59,697 nucleotides of DNA from a virus. Of the stretch, positions 20,301 to 31,400 are shown in pieces. Below the pieces are notes generated by a model, which saw only the letters and a program-made list of their open reading frames with translations, made no database searches and was not told where the DNA came from. Each line of letters begins with the position of its first letter. Positions within the stretch are counted from its first letter, which is position 1. The position numbers and the translations under genes are program-made. The stretch covers positions 1-59,697 of IMG/VR virus record IMGVR_UViG_3300024358_000017; one strand, given 5' to 3'.

Positions 20301-22400
20301 ATACCTTTGCCAAGTCCAAAAACTTGGACAGATATTGCCTACGGTAACAATCGCTGGGTTGTAATTTCCAGCGGTGGCGCCCTTGGAGATCCAGGTTCAG
20401 TTGCACTATATTCTATTAACAACGGAGAAGGTTGGAGAACAACTACATTGCCTTCGTTGACTACTTGGAGTAAAGTTGCGTACGGCAACGGAAAATTTGT
20501 CGCTATAGCCGCTGAAACTACTAGCTCTGCATACAGTTCAAACTATGGCGGTACATGGTCTAGCGGTACAGGACTAGTTGCAAGAAGTTGGACTGGACTA
20601 ACGTTTGGTAACGGAAAATTTGTTGCAGTATCCGATGGAACTACCTATACAGGTGTTACATCGTCTACTACTTCAGGCGGTGGATCTGGGGCAACATTTA
20701 ATGTAACCGCTAGAAGCAGTGGCTATACAGTAACAGTTAATAGTGGTGGTTCTAGTTATACAACATCTAGTATAGTTAGTGTTTTAGGTACAGCAGTTGG
20801 CGGAGCAACCACAGCAAACGATATTACAATTACTGTAACAGGCGTAGCGGCTATTGGCGGCGCTATTACATCATTTACTGTTTCAGGAACTGCTAGTTCA
20901 ACAGTAAGTACTACTGCATCTTACAGTTCAAACGGAACAAGTTGGTCATCAGCAACATTACCTAGCTCTACAACATGGAGCGACGTTGCTTATGGTAATG
21001 GCTTGTTTGTTGCAGTTTCTAGCAGTAGTGCTAAACCTGCTTACAGTAGAGATGGTATAACATGGACACAATCTCCATATACTATCTCAGGTGTAAACAA
21101 AATTGAATATGGTCAGGGTGTATTTTTAGCTCTATCTAGCACTGCTGGAGTTGCATATACATCAGAAGACGGCTACGCATGGACAGAACGCACAGTATCG
21201 GATGACGGATATGGTGCTATTAAATTTGCGTTTGTAGGCACAAACAACGACCAAGGAAAATTTGTTACAGTGGCGGCTCAAACTGTTGGTAGTATTATTG
21301 AAACAGGTTGCAGAACTAAAGGTCGTGCAGTTATTACTTCAGGAACTATTACATCTATTAGTTTATGGGAGCCAGGGTCAGGTTATACCAGTACTCCATT
21401 ATTAACTTTTAGAGATCCAAACGTTACTGTGTCTGCAACTACTTCATTAAGAATTAGCAACGGTACACTAGGAAATCCAACTTTTGTAAACAGAGGACAA
21501 GATTATAATACTAACTCTACAATTATTACAATTAATGGCAGTGGCTATGCTGATACATTCCAAACCGGATTAACATTAATAGTTAAGAATTTATCTAAAC
21601 TACCTGCTCCTGGTGATAACTTGGTTATTTCAGGAAACAGTAAAATTTATAAAGTAACAAATGCTACCCCTGTGTATGGAACAACAGCACCAAATATTGA
21701 AGCAAATATTGAAATTTCTCCAGATATGACCGTGGAATTAAGTCCAGCACACGAAGCAAATATTATTATTAGAACAAAATACAGCCAGGCAAGATTAACA
21801 GGACACGATTTCTTAAATGTGGGCTACGGAAACGCTATTCAAAGTAACTATCCTAACCTACCAGAAGATACAGTTCTTGCTCCACAGGATCAGGCAGTTG
21901 AAGTTAACTTTGGTCGTGTGTTCTATACTAGTACTGACCAAGACGGTAACTTTAAAGTTGGTGATTTGTTTGGTGTTGAACAAGCAACTGGTATTGTTAC
22001 TTTAAGTGCTACACAATTCGGACTAACAGGTCTAGAAACACTATCACTGGGCGGTATTGCAGTTGGTGGATCAAGTGTGGTTATTAGACAGTTTAGCACA
22101 GACGAAACATTTATTGCTAACAGTAATAATATTATTCCAACACAGAGAGCAATTAAGGCATACTTAACTGGACGTTTGAGTCAAGGTGGTGCTAATACAT
22201 TTACTGGACAGTTGATTGCTGGTACAGTTTTAGTAGGTGGCGCAGACAGAATTGCCAGCACTATTCCGGAAGGCTTAACAGGCGCAGTGGTTAATATGCC
22301 AACAAAGGTAACAGTTGACGGACAATTTGGCGGGTGGGACGGTGACGGTATGGCGTATTCTTACTTTGTTAACACATGGAACCGCCCAGGAGCAATATAA
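14388..22400 (+). CDS. Giant modular fibre protein (2670 aa)
   Basis: Residues about 4-460 contain seven repeats of a Trp/Tyr module (W..G.W.....Y..GD.V.YGG..Y.C...HTS......W) like the carbohydrate-binding modules of chitinases (CBM5/12 type). From about 515 comes a beta-helix start (DLYYVSNDGVDDADHG), then one RD-IDALSYD module near 596. Several about 70-residue modules with GTTYYV and TFTIS follow between 820 and 1890. Residues about 1935-2300 hold beta-propeller-like repeats (W..IAYGN.RWVVIS). The C-terminus (GRVFYTSTDQDGNFKVGDLFGV, near 2509) is shared with the 3835-aa paralogue. It is a fibre or large appendage, probably glycan-contacting. Confidence 0.75.
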   Translation: MAAEFKIGRLRYTWKGQWNDGVFYNRDAVSQYEGKTYVCKEPHTSSSNFYDDLYYVTGGGASTPRWELMIDGRAWREEWTPSTFYSIGNIIRFGGVVYICTEAHTSGLTTIDLTKWDTYAQFDNWNTAWAISTVYGFGDIVKYGGIVYRCVEDHTSADNITDGREADNYKWEVVNNGIEYKGAWTASTRYKLNDLVKLGADVYICTEGHTSTTTFDTTTFNVWLPGTQFENGWTSSALYQKGDIVIYGGYTYVSLINNNLNIIPSVNAEDSSSAWELITQGYRMMNEWSSGAQYRVGDVVRRGGQLFTAVIDSAGQDPTSYAVTGSYVDTGSSGTTLKVVSTAGITKGMVLVNPSFTQGQTVVSVNDSTTLIISEVPNGSLTNGDNIDFVGVNYLKWKLVVPSVRWTNFWTNTTNYIIGDLVIWENCTYRCIRNHTSSSFFRPDLDVANAFWVVYVVHAKENAGNTQGDIVTFDGTSTVAVPIIPQGGAAGDTEDYHFHISNGQPNWKKMFVIPDLYYVSNDGVDDADHGQTWDKPWKTIAYACQQVENGFYFQNANTLLTENKDFLVEEMYQWMLYQKANSNSPFSPTSEFQEYSTRRDAELIIDALSYDITRASNSRTVIATKAFFAEGSTTTFFNTETDAAQPYIVAALERLLVLIGYVYQNSNPDVNYQVENIVWDATETYVTNDIVYWNEIFYKSLIDGNIDNNPETVGNQNWEVIADPTVQQYINNGLTLESGAYLEITSLMNIVIDAIQNASTENVPLINQGQTTSIMIKTGTYSEELPIIVADNTALIGDELRGTVVQPKVTVYTSTSSSSSSTNRFTLRSIKNVTVNMPIQFSAATTNDDFGGVTLGQTYYVKEIVGSQITISETVGGSVVALTTGTGFMTVYAGDCLKDMFYVRNATGIRNMTLTGLAGSLTSPNGFGTRRPTGGAYVSLDPGNGPDDTRTWIIRRSPYIQNVTNFGVGCTGLKIDGTLHNGGNRSITCNDFTQIISDGIGVWCTGSNSLTECVSVFGYYNYAGYFAEDGGRIRATNGNSSYGTYGVIAEGYDNTEVPISGKIDNRSSQVQASVQSAFGTNAELLAIQFSNAGSNYVADTTNLLQYSNKFSTSPWTTDGNVTIQKNTTSPFGQSDAWTLTGATSGSDSSYIYQNISVLPPGKVYTAVETVNVTGSGNSATFDITVGATGYSAVVNAGGSGYVTGNELRIPGSSLGGEDGTNDCFLTVATLSGSSILSATVSGVVPTNSDLNYTFSIYAKQGSSATFDIAAIYSGSSTVYSYLEFTFSTKGLAVSTASGGAVPVSYGKLELTEGWYRIWMTVYDNVGLNNNLQFRIYPRGRAGLSGNTRFYGAQVQINSDPTFYLETENDQYTAYANYSIVGAGTNARLIGDEIRSNAVFQARITDTGSAVGGRNYLVSSNNAQAGDEETITLAGSDTKTASNYIGMRVFLNSGTGAGQYGYISSYDEGTKVAQILKESFEPLNIISTNNSTGILTLDGDYTTDTLYLNQPVQFIPTYYSTTVTNTSVDFVNVVETIGGSTNTLTLASTAKLSVNMQVKFGGAVFGGVTDSYTYYIKEIIDGTTITISTEPFGTAWLLNSDTGAMTMSFPGYNSYVLGQTNDMKINMPVQFTGTSIGDIAVGTTYYVNDVISASKFTISTTLVSITATATTAATNYITTSSTASLVPLNPIEFTGVVFGGIVAGTKYYVNKIVNSSTFTVTDTVISVTVTETETLTNLITVDSTAGFVANNPIKFTGNTFGGIVNETTYYILAVNDATTFTISSSPGGSALNLSTATGEVLGKTTAAAFTLSTASGSMTGTTTNAKSTLTIGYGSMNGTYSTNLFGDVSAGTTYYVKTIDSTSTFTVSGTPGGTASTLKTDTGSMNIAAVGWDHMNPGTTIEALLDNSTVYYVEPRVTISAPSLTQTASTTNTLAPGTSWIGLAYGDGTFIALPSGNAIAGKSTDGGATWDAIPLPSPKTWTDIAYGNNRWVVISSGGALGDPGSVALYSINNGEGWRTTTLPSLTTWSKVAYGNGKFVAIAAETTSSAYSSNYGGTWSSGTGLVARSWTGLTFGNGKFVAVSDGTTYTGVTSSTTSGGGSGATFNVTARSSGYTVTVNSGGSSYTTSSIVSVLGTAVGGATTANDITITVTGVAAIGGAITSFTVSGTASSTVSTTASYSSNGTSWSSATLPSSTTWSDVAYGNGLFVAVSSSSAKPAYSRDGITWTQSPYTISGVNKIEYGQGVFLALSSTAGVAYTSEDGYAWTERTVSDDGYGAIKFAFVGTNNDQGKFVTVAAQTVGSIIETGCRTKGRAVITSGTITSISLWEPGSGYTSTPLLTFRDPNVTVSATTSLRISNGTLGNPTFVNRGQDYNTNSTIITINGSGYADTFQTGLTLIVKNLSKLPAPGDNLVISGNSKIYKVTNATPVYGTTAPNIEANIEISPDMTVELSPAHEANIIIRTKYSQARLTGHDFLNVGYGNAIQSNYPNLPEDTVLAPQDQAVEVNFGRVFYTSTDQDGNFKVGDLFGVEQATGIVTLSATQFGLTGLETLSLGGIAVGGSSVVIRQFSTDETFIANSNNIIPTQRAIKAYLTGRLSQGGANTFTGQLIAGTVLVGGADRIASTIPEGLTGAVVNMPTKVTVDGQFGGWDGDGMAYSYFVNTWNRPGAI
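14397..15770 (+). repeat. Seven sugar-binding-like Trp/Tyr modules in the 2670-aa fibre
   Basis: Each unit of roughly 50-60 codons keeps a W at the start, a 'Y..GD.V.YGG..Y.C' core, HTS and a closing W. The seventh unit is separated from the sixth by an inserted Gly/Ser/Thr beta stretch. The pattern matches CBM5/12-like modules; ligand binding is inferred from the motif. Confidence 0.65.
17475..17540 (+). repeat. 66-bp near-identical segment shared with 30246-30311
   Basis: This stretch of the 2670-aa fibre gene matches 64 of 66 bases of the 3835-aa fibre gene, although the flanking DNA is far more diverged. Both mismatches are synonymous. It encodes GGRIRATNGNSSYGTYGVIA, a conserved beta-helix segment. 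Confidence 0.8.
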
Positions 22401-22420
22401 AATCCCATTTTTTGGGTTTA

Positions 22421-22430
22421 GATAAATACT
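22421..22430 (+). promoter_or_regulatory. Putative late promoter before the 3835-aa fibre
   Basis: GATAAATACT is the best match in the window to the late core (seven of eight to TATAAATA) and is identical in sequence to the site at 57784-57793. It lies 19 bases before the ATG of the giant fibre. Confidence 0.65.
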
Positions 22431-22448
22431 ATCAGAGGATGATATAAA

Positions 22449-25400
22449 ATGGCAGAATTTAGATTAGGTAGAATTAAATTTGTTTGGAAAGGTGATTGGA
22501 CACCAAGTACTTCTTACGTAGTTGACGACGTAGTCAACATCGGTGGTAAGAGTTATATTTGTGTTATAAATCATACTTCAGCAAGTTTATTTGTCACTGA
22601 TAGTGACGCAAATCCACCAAAATGGAATCTAGTCAGTGACGGTACTAGTTGGCAGGGCGACTGGGACGTTTCTACTTATTATAATAAAGGCGACCAAGTT
22701 AAGTACGGCGGCTTAGTTTATATTTGTTTAACTTCTCATACATCTGCGGCAACCACAACACTGGGCTTAGAAGCAGATCAAAGCAAGTGGGAAGCATTTG
22801 CAGAATCGTTTTACTGGACAGGCGAGTGGGCAACCTCGACTCGTTACCGCGTATATGACTTTGTTTCGTATGGCGGTATTACATATATTTGTAATACAGC
22901 ACACACATCTGCTGCCACAGCATCATTAGGTCTCGAAGCAGACCAAAGTAAGTGGACTGTATTCAACAGTGGCTTAGAATATCTAGGTGTATGGAATTCT
23001 TCTGTACGCTACAAAATTAATGATATCGTTAAGTACGGCGCCAACACTTGGATCTGTACAACACAACACACTTCCAGCACAACTTTTGATGATACTAAGT
23101 GGGGAGTATTTGTTGAAGGTCTTCAATTTGAAGATTCTTGGAGTTCTTCTACAGTCTACCAAGAAGGCGATGTGGTAACATATGGTGGTTATTCATATAT
23201 TGCCACACAAAATCATACAAATCAAAATCCAAGTACAGCGACAGCATACTGGGACGTCTATACTACTGGATTTAATTTTAACGGTGATTGGGTTTCGTCT
23301 ACTGCTTATAAAGTAGGCGATGTTGTAAGATTAGGAAGTTATACTTACCTGGCAATAGCAGACAACACAAATCAAGAGCCACCAAATTTAACTTATTGGA
23401 ACAGATTAAACACAGGTATTAAGTGGACCAATGTGTCAACAACATATACTGGAGTATCTGGAACATCAGTTAGCCCAAGCATTGGCTCGGCCGCAACTTT
23501 CGATATTACACGTACAGGAACTGTTTATACAGTTGTTAAAAACAACACAGGAACAAATTATTCAGACGGAGATCAAATTGTTATCTCTGGTACAAGCGTC
23601 GGTGGTATTAGCCCAGCCAACGATTTAACATTGACAGTAGACGGAGTAACTGCTGGCGCAATTGATAATATTATTATTGAAAGCGGTTATTCTGTAACAT
23701 GGACAGTGAATCATGATTATGTACAAGGCGATGCAGTATTCTTTGGTGCAAACAGTTATATCTGTGTATTAGAGCATACAGCAAGTTTATTAAACAGACC
23801 AGATGCAGACACAACCGCAACATATTGGAATTTATTGGCTGCTGGTAGTGAATCAGCAGTTCTAACCACAGCAGGCGACACATATTACTACGGTACAACA
23901 GGACCAACAAGACTGCCAGTGGGCACAGAAGGTCAAATATTGCGTGTTAGCGGTGGCTATCCTACATGGGCGTACTACGGTGTTATTAATAACCTAGTAT
24001 ATGTTGCTCCACTGGGAACAGATAGTCTTGAAGATGGCCAAGGTCTTACAATTGATAAGCCTTGGAAGACTGTGCGTTATGCTTGTGAACAAATTGAAAA
24101 AGGTTACAGAAATAGACAAGCAACAGAATTGTTGGCAAAGAACAAACAATTCATTATGAAAGAAGTTAGTAACTGGGTTACTAACACATATTCTGTAGCA
24201 ATTACAGCAAGTTCTGCGGCAACTAATGAATTTACAGCAGACGACACAACAAACTTAACAGCAAATATGCCTATTGAGTTCTCAGGAACAGTTGGCGGTG
24301 TAACTGCTGGAACAAAATATTTTGTTAAAACAGTTGTAGACGGCTCACACTTTACAATTAGTTCTACACAAGGTGGTACAGTTTCTACACTAACAACACA
24401 AACAGCATCAATGACTGGATCATTATCCTACGATTATGATTTCTGCCAACGCGATGTTGGCCTGTTAGTAGACGCACTAATTTATGATATCGGCCACGGT
24501 GGTAATGAAGAAGCAACTAAAGCAGCCAAGGCCTATTATACCACTGCTGGTAGTGCATATATTAACAGCAACTTTGGACAACAGATTACTCAAACTGTTG
24601 CCGCATACAATTACATGAAAGATTTAGTGGAAGATGTTTTAAACAACAACCCACCAGAAATTAATTATCAATTGGCTAACGGTGTTGCTTTAAACACAGC
24701 AGTAGCTCAGATTATTGACAGTACATTAACTGCGGAAGCAGACACAGTAACTACAGCACAATCATTATTGACTATTGTTACTGACGGTATCCTAGCAGGA
24801 ACATCCACAGCAATTCCAGCGGCAGTATTTTCAAACACAACAATCAGCGTTAAGACTGGTACATTCTACGAAGTGTTGCCAATCGTTCTTCCAAAGAATA
24901 CCGCAGTTGTTGGTGATGAACTACGTTCAACTGTTATCAGTCCTAAGCCTGCTATTGCAAATTTAGTTAATGACAAGCCAAAAACTATTTCTGCACTAGA
25001 AAGAATTAAGGCAGTTGCACCAAACTTAGTAGCAAACAACTCTATTGTGCCAACAGAAGGCAACACAGCAACACAAGAGTTTATGTTTAATGTCACAGAA
25101 ACTATTGCATTAGATTCTGTAACAACTAATATTGCATCAATCAAAGCAATTTTAGAAAACGGCCTAAGTTCTGTTCCAGCATTTGTATACCCAACACCAA
25201 CTGGTGGAACAGGTAATGCTTATGATGCAGATTATTACAATGCCGCAAGATTAATTCTTGCTAACAAATCATTTATTCAGTCTGAAGTTAGTGCATGGAT
25301 TAATGCACAGATTTCTGGAAACATCTCTCCATTCGTTGGATTTACATACGGCGGCGCAGGACAAACAGCCTGCGAACGAGATGTTGGTTATATTGTAGAC

Positions 25401-28400
25401 GCATTGGTATATGACTTAACCTACGGTGGCAATTTAGCAACACAGGTAGCCGCACGTTCTTACTACAGCAAGGGCATTTTTGTTGAAACAGGCGAAAAAG
25501 ATCAAGCATTGGCTGTTCAAACAAGAATTAAATCGTTTATCGACAATATTGCTGTAGGTAATACAGCAGGATGGACAAAAACAACTTCATCTTCACAGGT
25601 AACTTCTGGAACACCAGGCGGTGCAGCCGCAGGAACATTTGCACAAGCACGTATCCAAGAAATGTACGACACAATCAATACAGGCACAGAGCCAACAACT
25701 ATTGCTCCAAGCACAAGTTGGGTTCGTCCAAGATTGTTAACAGCATTTAACGCTATTGTTGCAGATAAAACAAATATTCAAATAGGTGCTATTGCTTGGA
25801 TTAATGCAAATTATCCAACATTAGATTACGACCAAGCATTATGTTCACGTGATGTTGGCTATATGGTTGATGCACTAGCATACGATGTTATGTTTGGCAG
25901 TAACTTTATGTCTGCAAAAGCAGGTATGGCATATCAACGAGGCCTTGCATCAACCGGAGTTGTTTTAGCAGATCAATTACCACAGACTTTAGGTACTGTA
26001 GATTTTGTTAAGAATGCAGTATTAAAAGCCAGCGCAGGTACAGATACAATTACATCAAATATTGGTGTAATGACAGACATTCTGTCAACAGGACTAACCG
26101 CAGTTCCTACCTTTGACCTACCAACACCAACTGGTGGTAGTAGCAACGCTTATACTTCTGGATACTTCCATGCCGCAAGATTAATTCTTGCTAACAAAGC
26201 ATTCTTAAAAGCAGAAGTTACAGCATGGATTAATGTACAAATTGCAGGTTCTGTCTCTCCGTTCAGCGGATTTATCTACGATGCAACAACTTGCGAACGT
26301 GACGTTGGCTACATTGTAGACGCACTAACTTTTGACTTAACATATGGTGGCAACCTAGCAACACAAATTGCCGCACGTTCTTACTATAGCAACGGTGTGT
26401 TAGTTGAAGTAGGTGAAAAATCTCAAGCATTGGCACTATGGGCTTATGTAAAAACTATTATCGATGATATTGCAAAAGGTCTTGCAATTACACCTAGCTC
26501 AGGAAACGTTGTAAGTCAAGTAACTAGCGGCACAGCCGGTAGTGCTGGCGCCGCAACAGATGCACAAACACGTATTCAAGAATTGTACGACACAATCAAT
26601 ACAGGAACAGAGCCAACAACAGTTGCTCCAGATATTACTTGGGTAGCAAGTGATCTTACAACTAAGAATACTAATATTCAAGCGGCAAAAACAAGAATTA
26701 AATCAGCCGCAATCAACTGGATCAATGCAACATATCCAGATTTAATCTATACAGCATCTACATGCTCACGAGATGTGGGTTATATTATTGATGCATTATG
26801 CTACGACCTAATGTTTGGTAGTAACTTCCTAAGTTCATGGAACGCAATGAGCTATTACAGAGGAATTACATCAACACAGACAGTAATTGCACAACAGTTA
26901 TTGCCAACAATAGGTGTAATCGGCTTTATTGGAGCATCAGTAAAAGAAATTACTACTGGTGTTACAGGTTCAGTGGGTAATTCCGTAGCAATTGATAGAA
27001 TTGAACTAAGTGCTAACACAGCCTACGACATTCTAAACAACGGTTTGGATGCTGTCCCAGCAGAAGTTATCACAGATCCAACTAATCTTGATGTAGATTT
27101 CTTAAATGCAAGAACACAGATTGCAAATAACTATGCTTTCATTAAAGCAGATGTTAGCCGATACATTCAAAACAACTATGCTGTTGTTTGGACAGCACTT
27201 GGCGCAACAGGACAAGCCGCTTGCCAACGCGATATTGGCTACATCCTTGACGCAATTCGTTACGATTTAACCTACGGTGGTAACACACAGACTTTAATTG
27301 CCGGTAGTGCATATTACAGTGGTTTAAATCTAACTATTAGTTCTAGCGAAACAGCCGCAACAGTGGCCGCATACACATTCTTAAAGAGCATTATCGACGA
27401 TGTTGCACAAAGAATTTCTGTAACTCCACAGTCTGGTAACACAACACCTCAGGTAACATCTGGAACAGGCGGTGATGCAACTGCGGCAGCATTTGCACAG
27501 GCTCGTGTACAAGATATTATAGATTGGATTAACAACGGCGAAGCAGGAACTGCTATAGCACCAGATACAAGTTGGGTTGATCCAGCATTAGTAGCAGGAT
27601 TTAACATTTTACAAGATCGTAAATCTGAAATTCAACTAGATGGTACTGGTTATGTACAGAAATTCCATCACTATCTATCCTACGACGAAACAACTTGCAG
27701 TCGAGACATTGGATACATGGTAGATGGTATCGGCTACGACATGATGTTTGGCAGTAATTTTGCCGCAATCACTATTGGACGTAGTTATCATAGAGCAATA
27801 TCTTCGACAGCAATCGTGCTGGCAAACCAGTTAAGTGCAAGTCTTGGACTAATTAAGTTCTTAAAATACAAATTAAAAGGCTATGCAGTTGGCGGTGCAG
27901 TTGCACAAATTGGTACAATCGTTGACGATATCGTTGGTACAATTGACGGAGGAGCAGTTCCTCGCTTCTTATGGCCAGACTTTACTGGTGTAGATGCAGA
28001 GAACTATGCGGCGGCAAAGTTAATCTATGATAACAAAGATTTTATCACAGCAGAAACATTAAAGTATATCAATACAAACTATCCAGCGATTGTGTACAGC
28101 AAGAGTGCGTGTGCTAGAGATACTGGTTACATTATCGATGCACTACGCTATGACTTAACCTACGGTGGTCATTTTGCAAGTAAGCAAGCAGGTATTGCAT
28201 ACTACTCACGTTTAACTTCTGCACTACAGATTGATAGCGGAGATAAAACAGCAACATTAGCGGCCTATGCTAATATGAAATCTATTGTGACAGACATTGC
28301 TAACGGAGGTTTAAGCTCTTATTCAGCACTACAAACTAACGTAAGTTATGTTACAGGCACAGGCGGCGATGCTACAAGTTCTACAAGAGTTGGCGCATTA

Positions 28401-31400
28401 ATGGATGTTATTACAAACATCATTGATACTGGTTTAACAACTGGTGTGCCACGTATTACAATTACAACTATTGCTAGTGGCACAACATTTACCAGCACAG
28501 CACACGGTTTATCTGTAGGCGATGAAGTAATCGCACAAACCACAGCCAACGGATTAGTTGCTGGTACTACATATTATGTTAAGACAACACCATTGACATC
28601 GACATTTACATTGGCAGCAACCTACGACGGCACAGAATTAACAAGTTTCACCAACGGAACTGGATTATCTATTGCTGTAGAAATTACTAACTTGCCAAGT
28701 ACAAGTTGGGTAGATACTAATGTAGCAACACAGGCAAAAGTGTTGTCAACAGACAAAGCATCAATTCAGAGTGCAGTAACACTTTACATTGACACTAACT
28801 ATCCAAACTTAGACTACAATTCTGCTACTTGTGCTAGAGACGTGGGTTATATTTTAGATGCTCTACGTTACGATATTCTAATGGGCAGTAACTTCCGCTC
28901 AATCAAAGCAGGTATGAGTTACTATCAAGCACAGGCATCACTAGTAATCGGTGATCAGAAGCGAGCAACTTTGAATGCTTACAGATATCTAAGAGATGCT
29001 GTTAATCTTAAAGTTGAAAGTAATGCTACAGCACTAGCATCTGCTAAAGCAAACATGGACACTATTATTGCAATATTAGACAAGGGTGTTGGAGAAACTC
29101 CAGACGTTGTGGGTACAACAACATACCATAACGATCCAGGACATATTGCTGCCGCAGAAATCTTACGTGCTAATAAGACATTCTTAGAAAACGAAGCAAC
29201 TGCTTGGATTTCTTATAACTTCGGCGGACCAACATCAGGTACAAGTTCTAGTGGCAACGTTATTACAACAACCAGAGCACACAACTTGTCTGTGGGCGAT
29301 CCAGTTAAGTTCTTGGCAAATCAAGTATCGACTGTGGCCACAGACACAACTGCAACTGGAAACATTGTTACAGTTCTATCTACAACAGGAATGACAGTAG
29401 GTTCTAAGATTACATTTACCGGAACTGGTATTGGTAACATTGTATCTGGTGTTACATATTATATTTTAACTGTTGAAAGTGACACAGAAATAACAATTAG
29501 TGCAAGTTATAATGGTTCTGTGTTTAGCGTAGGCACCGGCACAGGCGAAATGACTGTAGTAGCCGGAGCAGTAATTGGCGGGTTGGCTGAAAATACACAA
29601 TACTACGTATTAACAGTTCCATCTACTACAACATTTACAATTGGTACAACAGCAGGATCCATTACTCCGACATCTGTAAGTACAGATACAGGAACTTGTA
29701 CAGCAGTTTACTCATACGACGAAGCATCATGCAAGCGTGATATGGGCGAGTACATTGATTCTATCATTTACGATATTAATTTACCAGGTAACTACAAAGG
29801 AACACGCTCTGCCGTATTGTACAACAATGCAGTTGCAGGTTCTGAATTGTCAGATATGTTCCAAGTAAGTAACGCTTCTGGTTTACGTAACTGTACTCTA
29901 AGCGGATTGAATGGCGACTTAACTGCTGAAAACGACTATGGTACAAAACGCCCAACTGGTGGAGCATACGTAGCCCTTAACCCAGGATTTGGTCCATGGG
30001 ATAGCAAAGTATGGGTAACAAGTCGCTCACACTACTCACAGAACGTTACAATGTTTGGTGTAGGCTGTACAGGTGCTAAGATCGATGCGGCTCTACATGC
30101 CCGTGGTAATAAGTCAATGGTTAAAAACGACTTTACTACAATTATGTCAGACGGTATTGGTGTATGGTGTACTGGTAGTGACTCATTAACAGAACTTGTT
30201 TCTGTGTTTAACTACTACGGCTATGCAGGTTACCTAGCAGAACTAGGCGGTAGAATCCGTGCTACCAACGGCAACAGCTCATATGGTACATATGGTGTTA
30301 TTGCCGAAGGTGTGGATGTTAGCGAAGTACCATTATATGGTACGGTTGACAACCAAGCATATCAGGCACAAATTACAAATACTGTAACAGATGCATTATC
30401 AGAAGTGCTTCGTTTAGAATTTGGTAATGCTGGTACAAATTATACAAATACAACATATACAATTAGCGGTTCAGGATATAACATCGACGCAATCGGCGAC
30501 GAATTCCGTGACAATACTGTATTTGAATCAAGAATTATTGACTTAGATGATGACAACGGTGTTGGAGGTACAAGTTATGTAACAGCCAGCAACGCGGCTC
30601 AGAGTGGTGATAAAGTCAGCATTACTATTGCGGCCACTGATACTGCACTAAGCGCGGCATATACTGGCATGAGAATTCAATTAACTGCCGGTACTGGTGT
30701 TGGTCAATATGCTAACATCTTAACATACCAAACTGGCAGCAAGATTGCACAGGTATACAAAGACAGTTTCACACCGTTAACAGCAACAAATACCACAGTA
30801 ACTACAAACTTAATTACAGTGGCAAGTACTGTAACCTTGTATGATAACATGCCAGTTTACTTTAGCGGTACAACATTTGGCGGAGTTTCTGCAAATACTG
30901 CCTACTATGTAATTGGTTCGACTATTACAAGTACACAATTTAAAGTTGCGGCAACATCAGGAAGTTCTACACCAATTACATTGTCTACAGCATCTGGCTC
31001 TATGACTATGTATGAAGCAGGTTGGGACCATACTGTACCTGGTAAGACTATTGAAAACACACTAGACTTAACAACTCAGTACATCATTGAACCAAGAATT
31101 AGTTATACAGCACCTGGTTATACAGCAACAGCAAGAACTTTAAGTGCAACTGCTACATGGAAAGAACTAACCTATGGTGATAGCAAGTATGTTGCCATAG
31201 CAAGTAGCGGAACAACTACATCGTATAGTGCAAACGGCACAACTTGGGCTACAGCAGGCGCATTGTCCGCTAGTGCAAGTTGGGTAGATGTTGTATATGG
31301 TGGTGGCGAAGGAGCAAGAGCAACTGCAATTATTGGCGGCTTAGGCGGTCAAGGCGCTGTATTTGAAGCAGTTCTAGGTGTAGCAAATACAACTGGTGCG

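Noticed and set aside
22399-22420. Terminator after the 2670-aa fibre
   Set aside because: Only CCCA/TGGG can pair around the T run (four base pairs), too weak to call.
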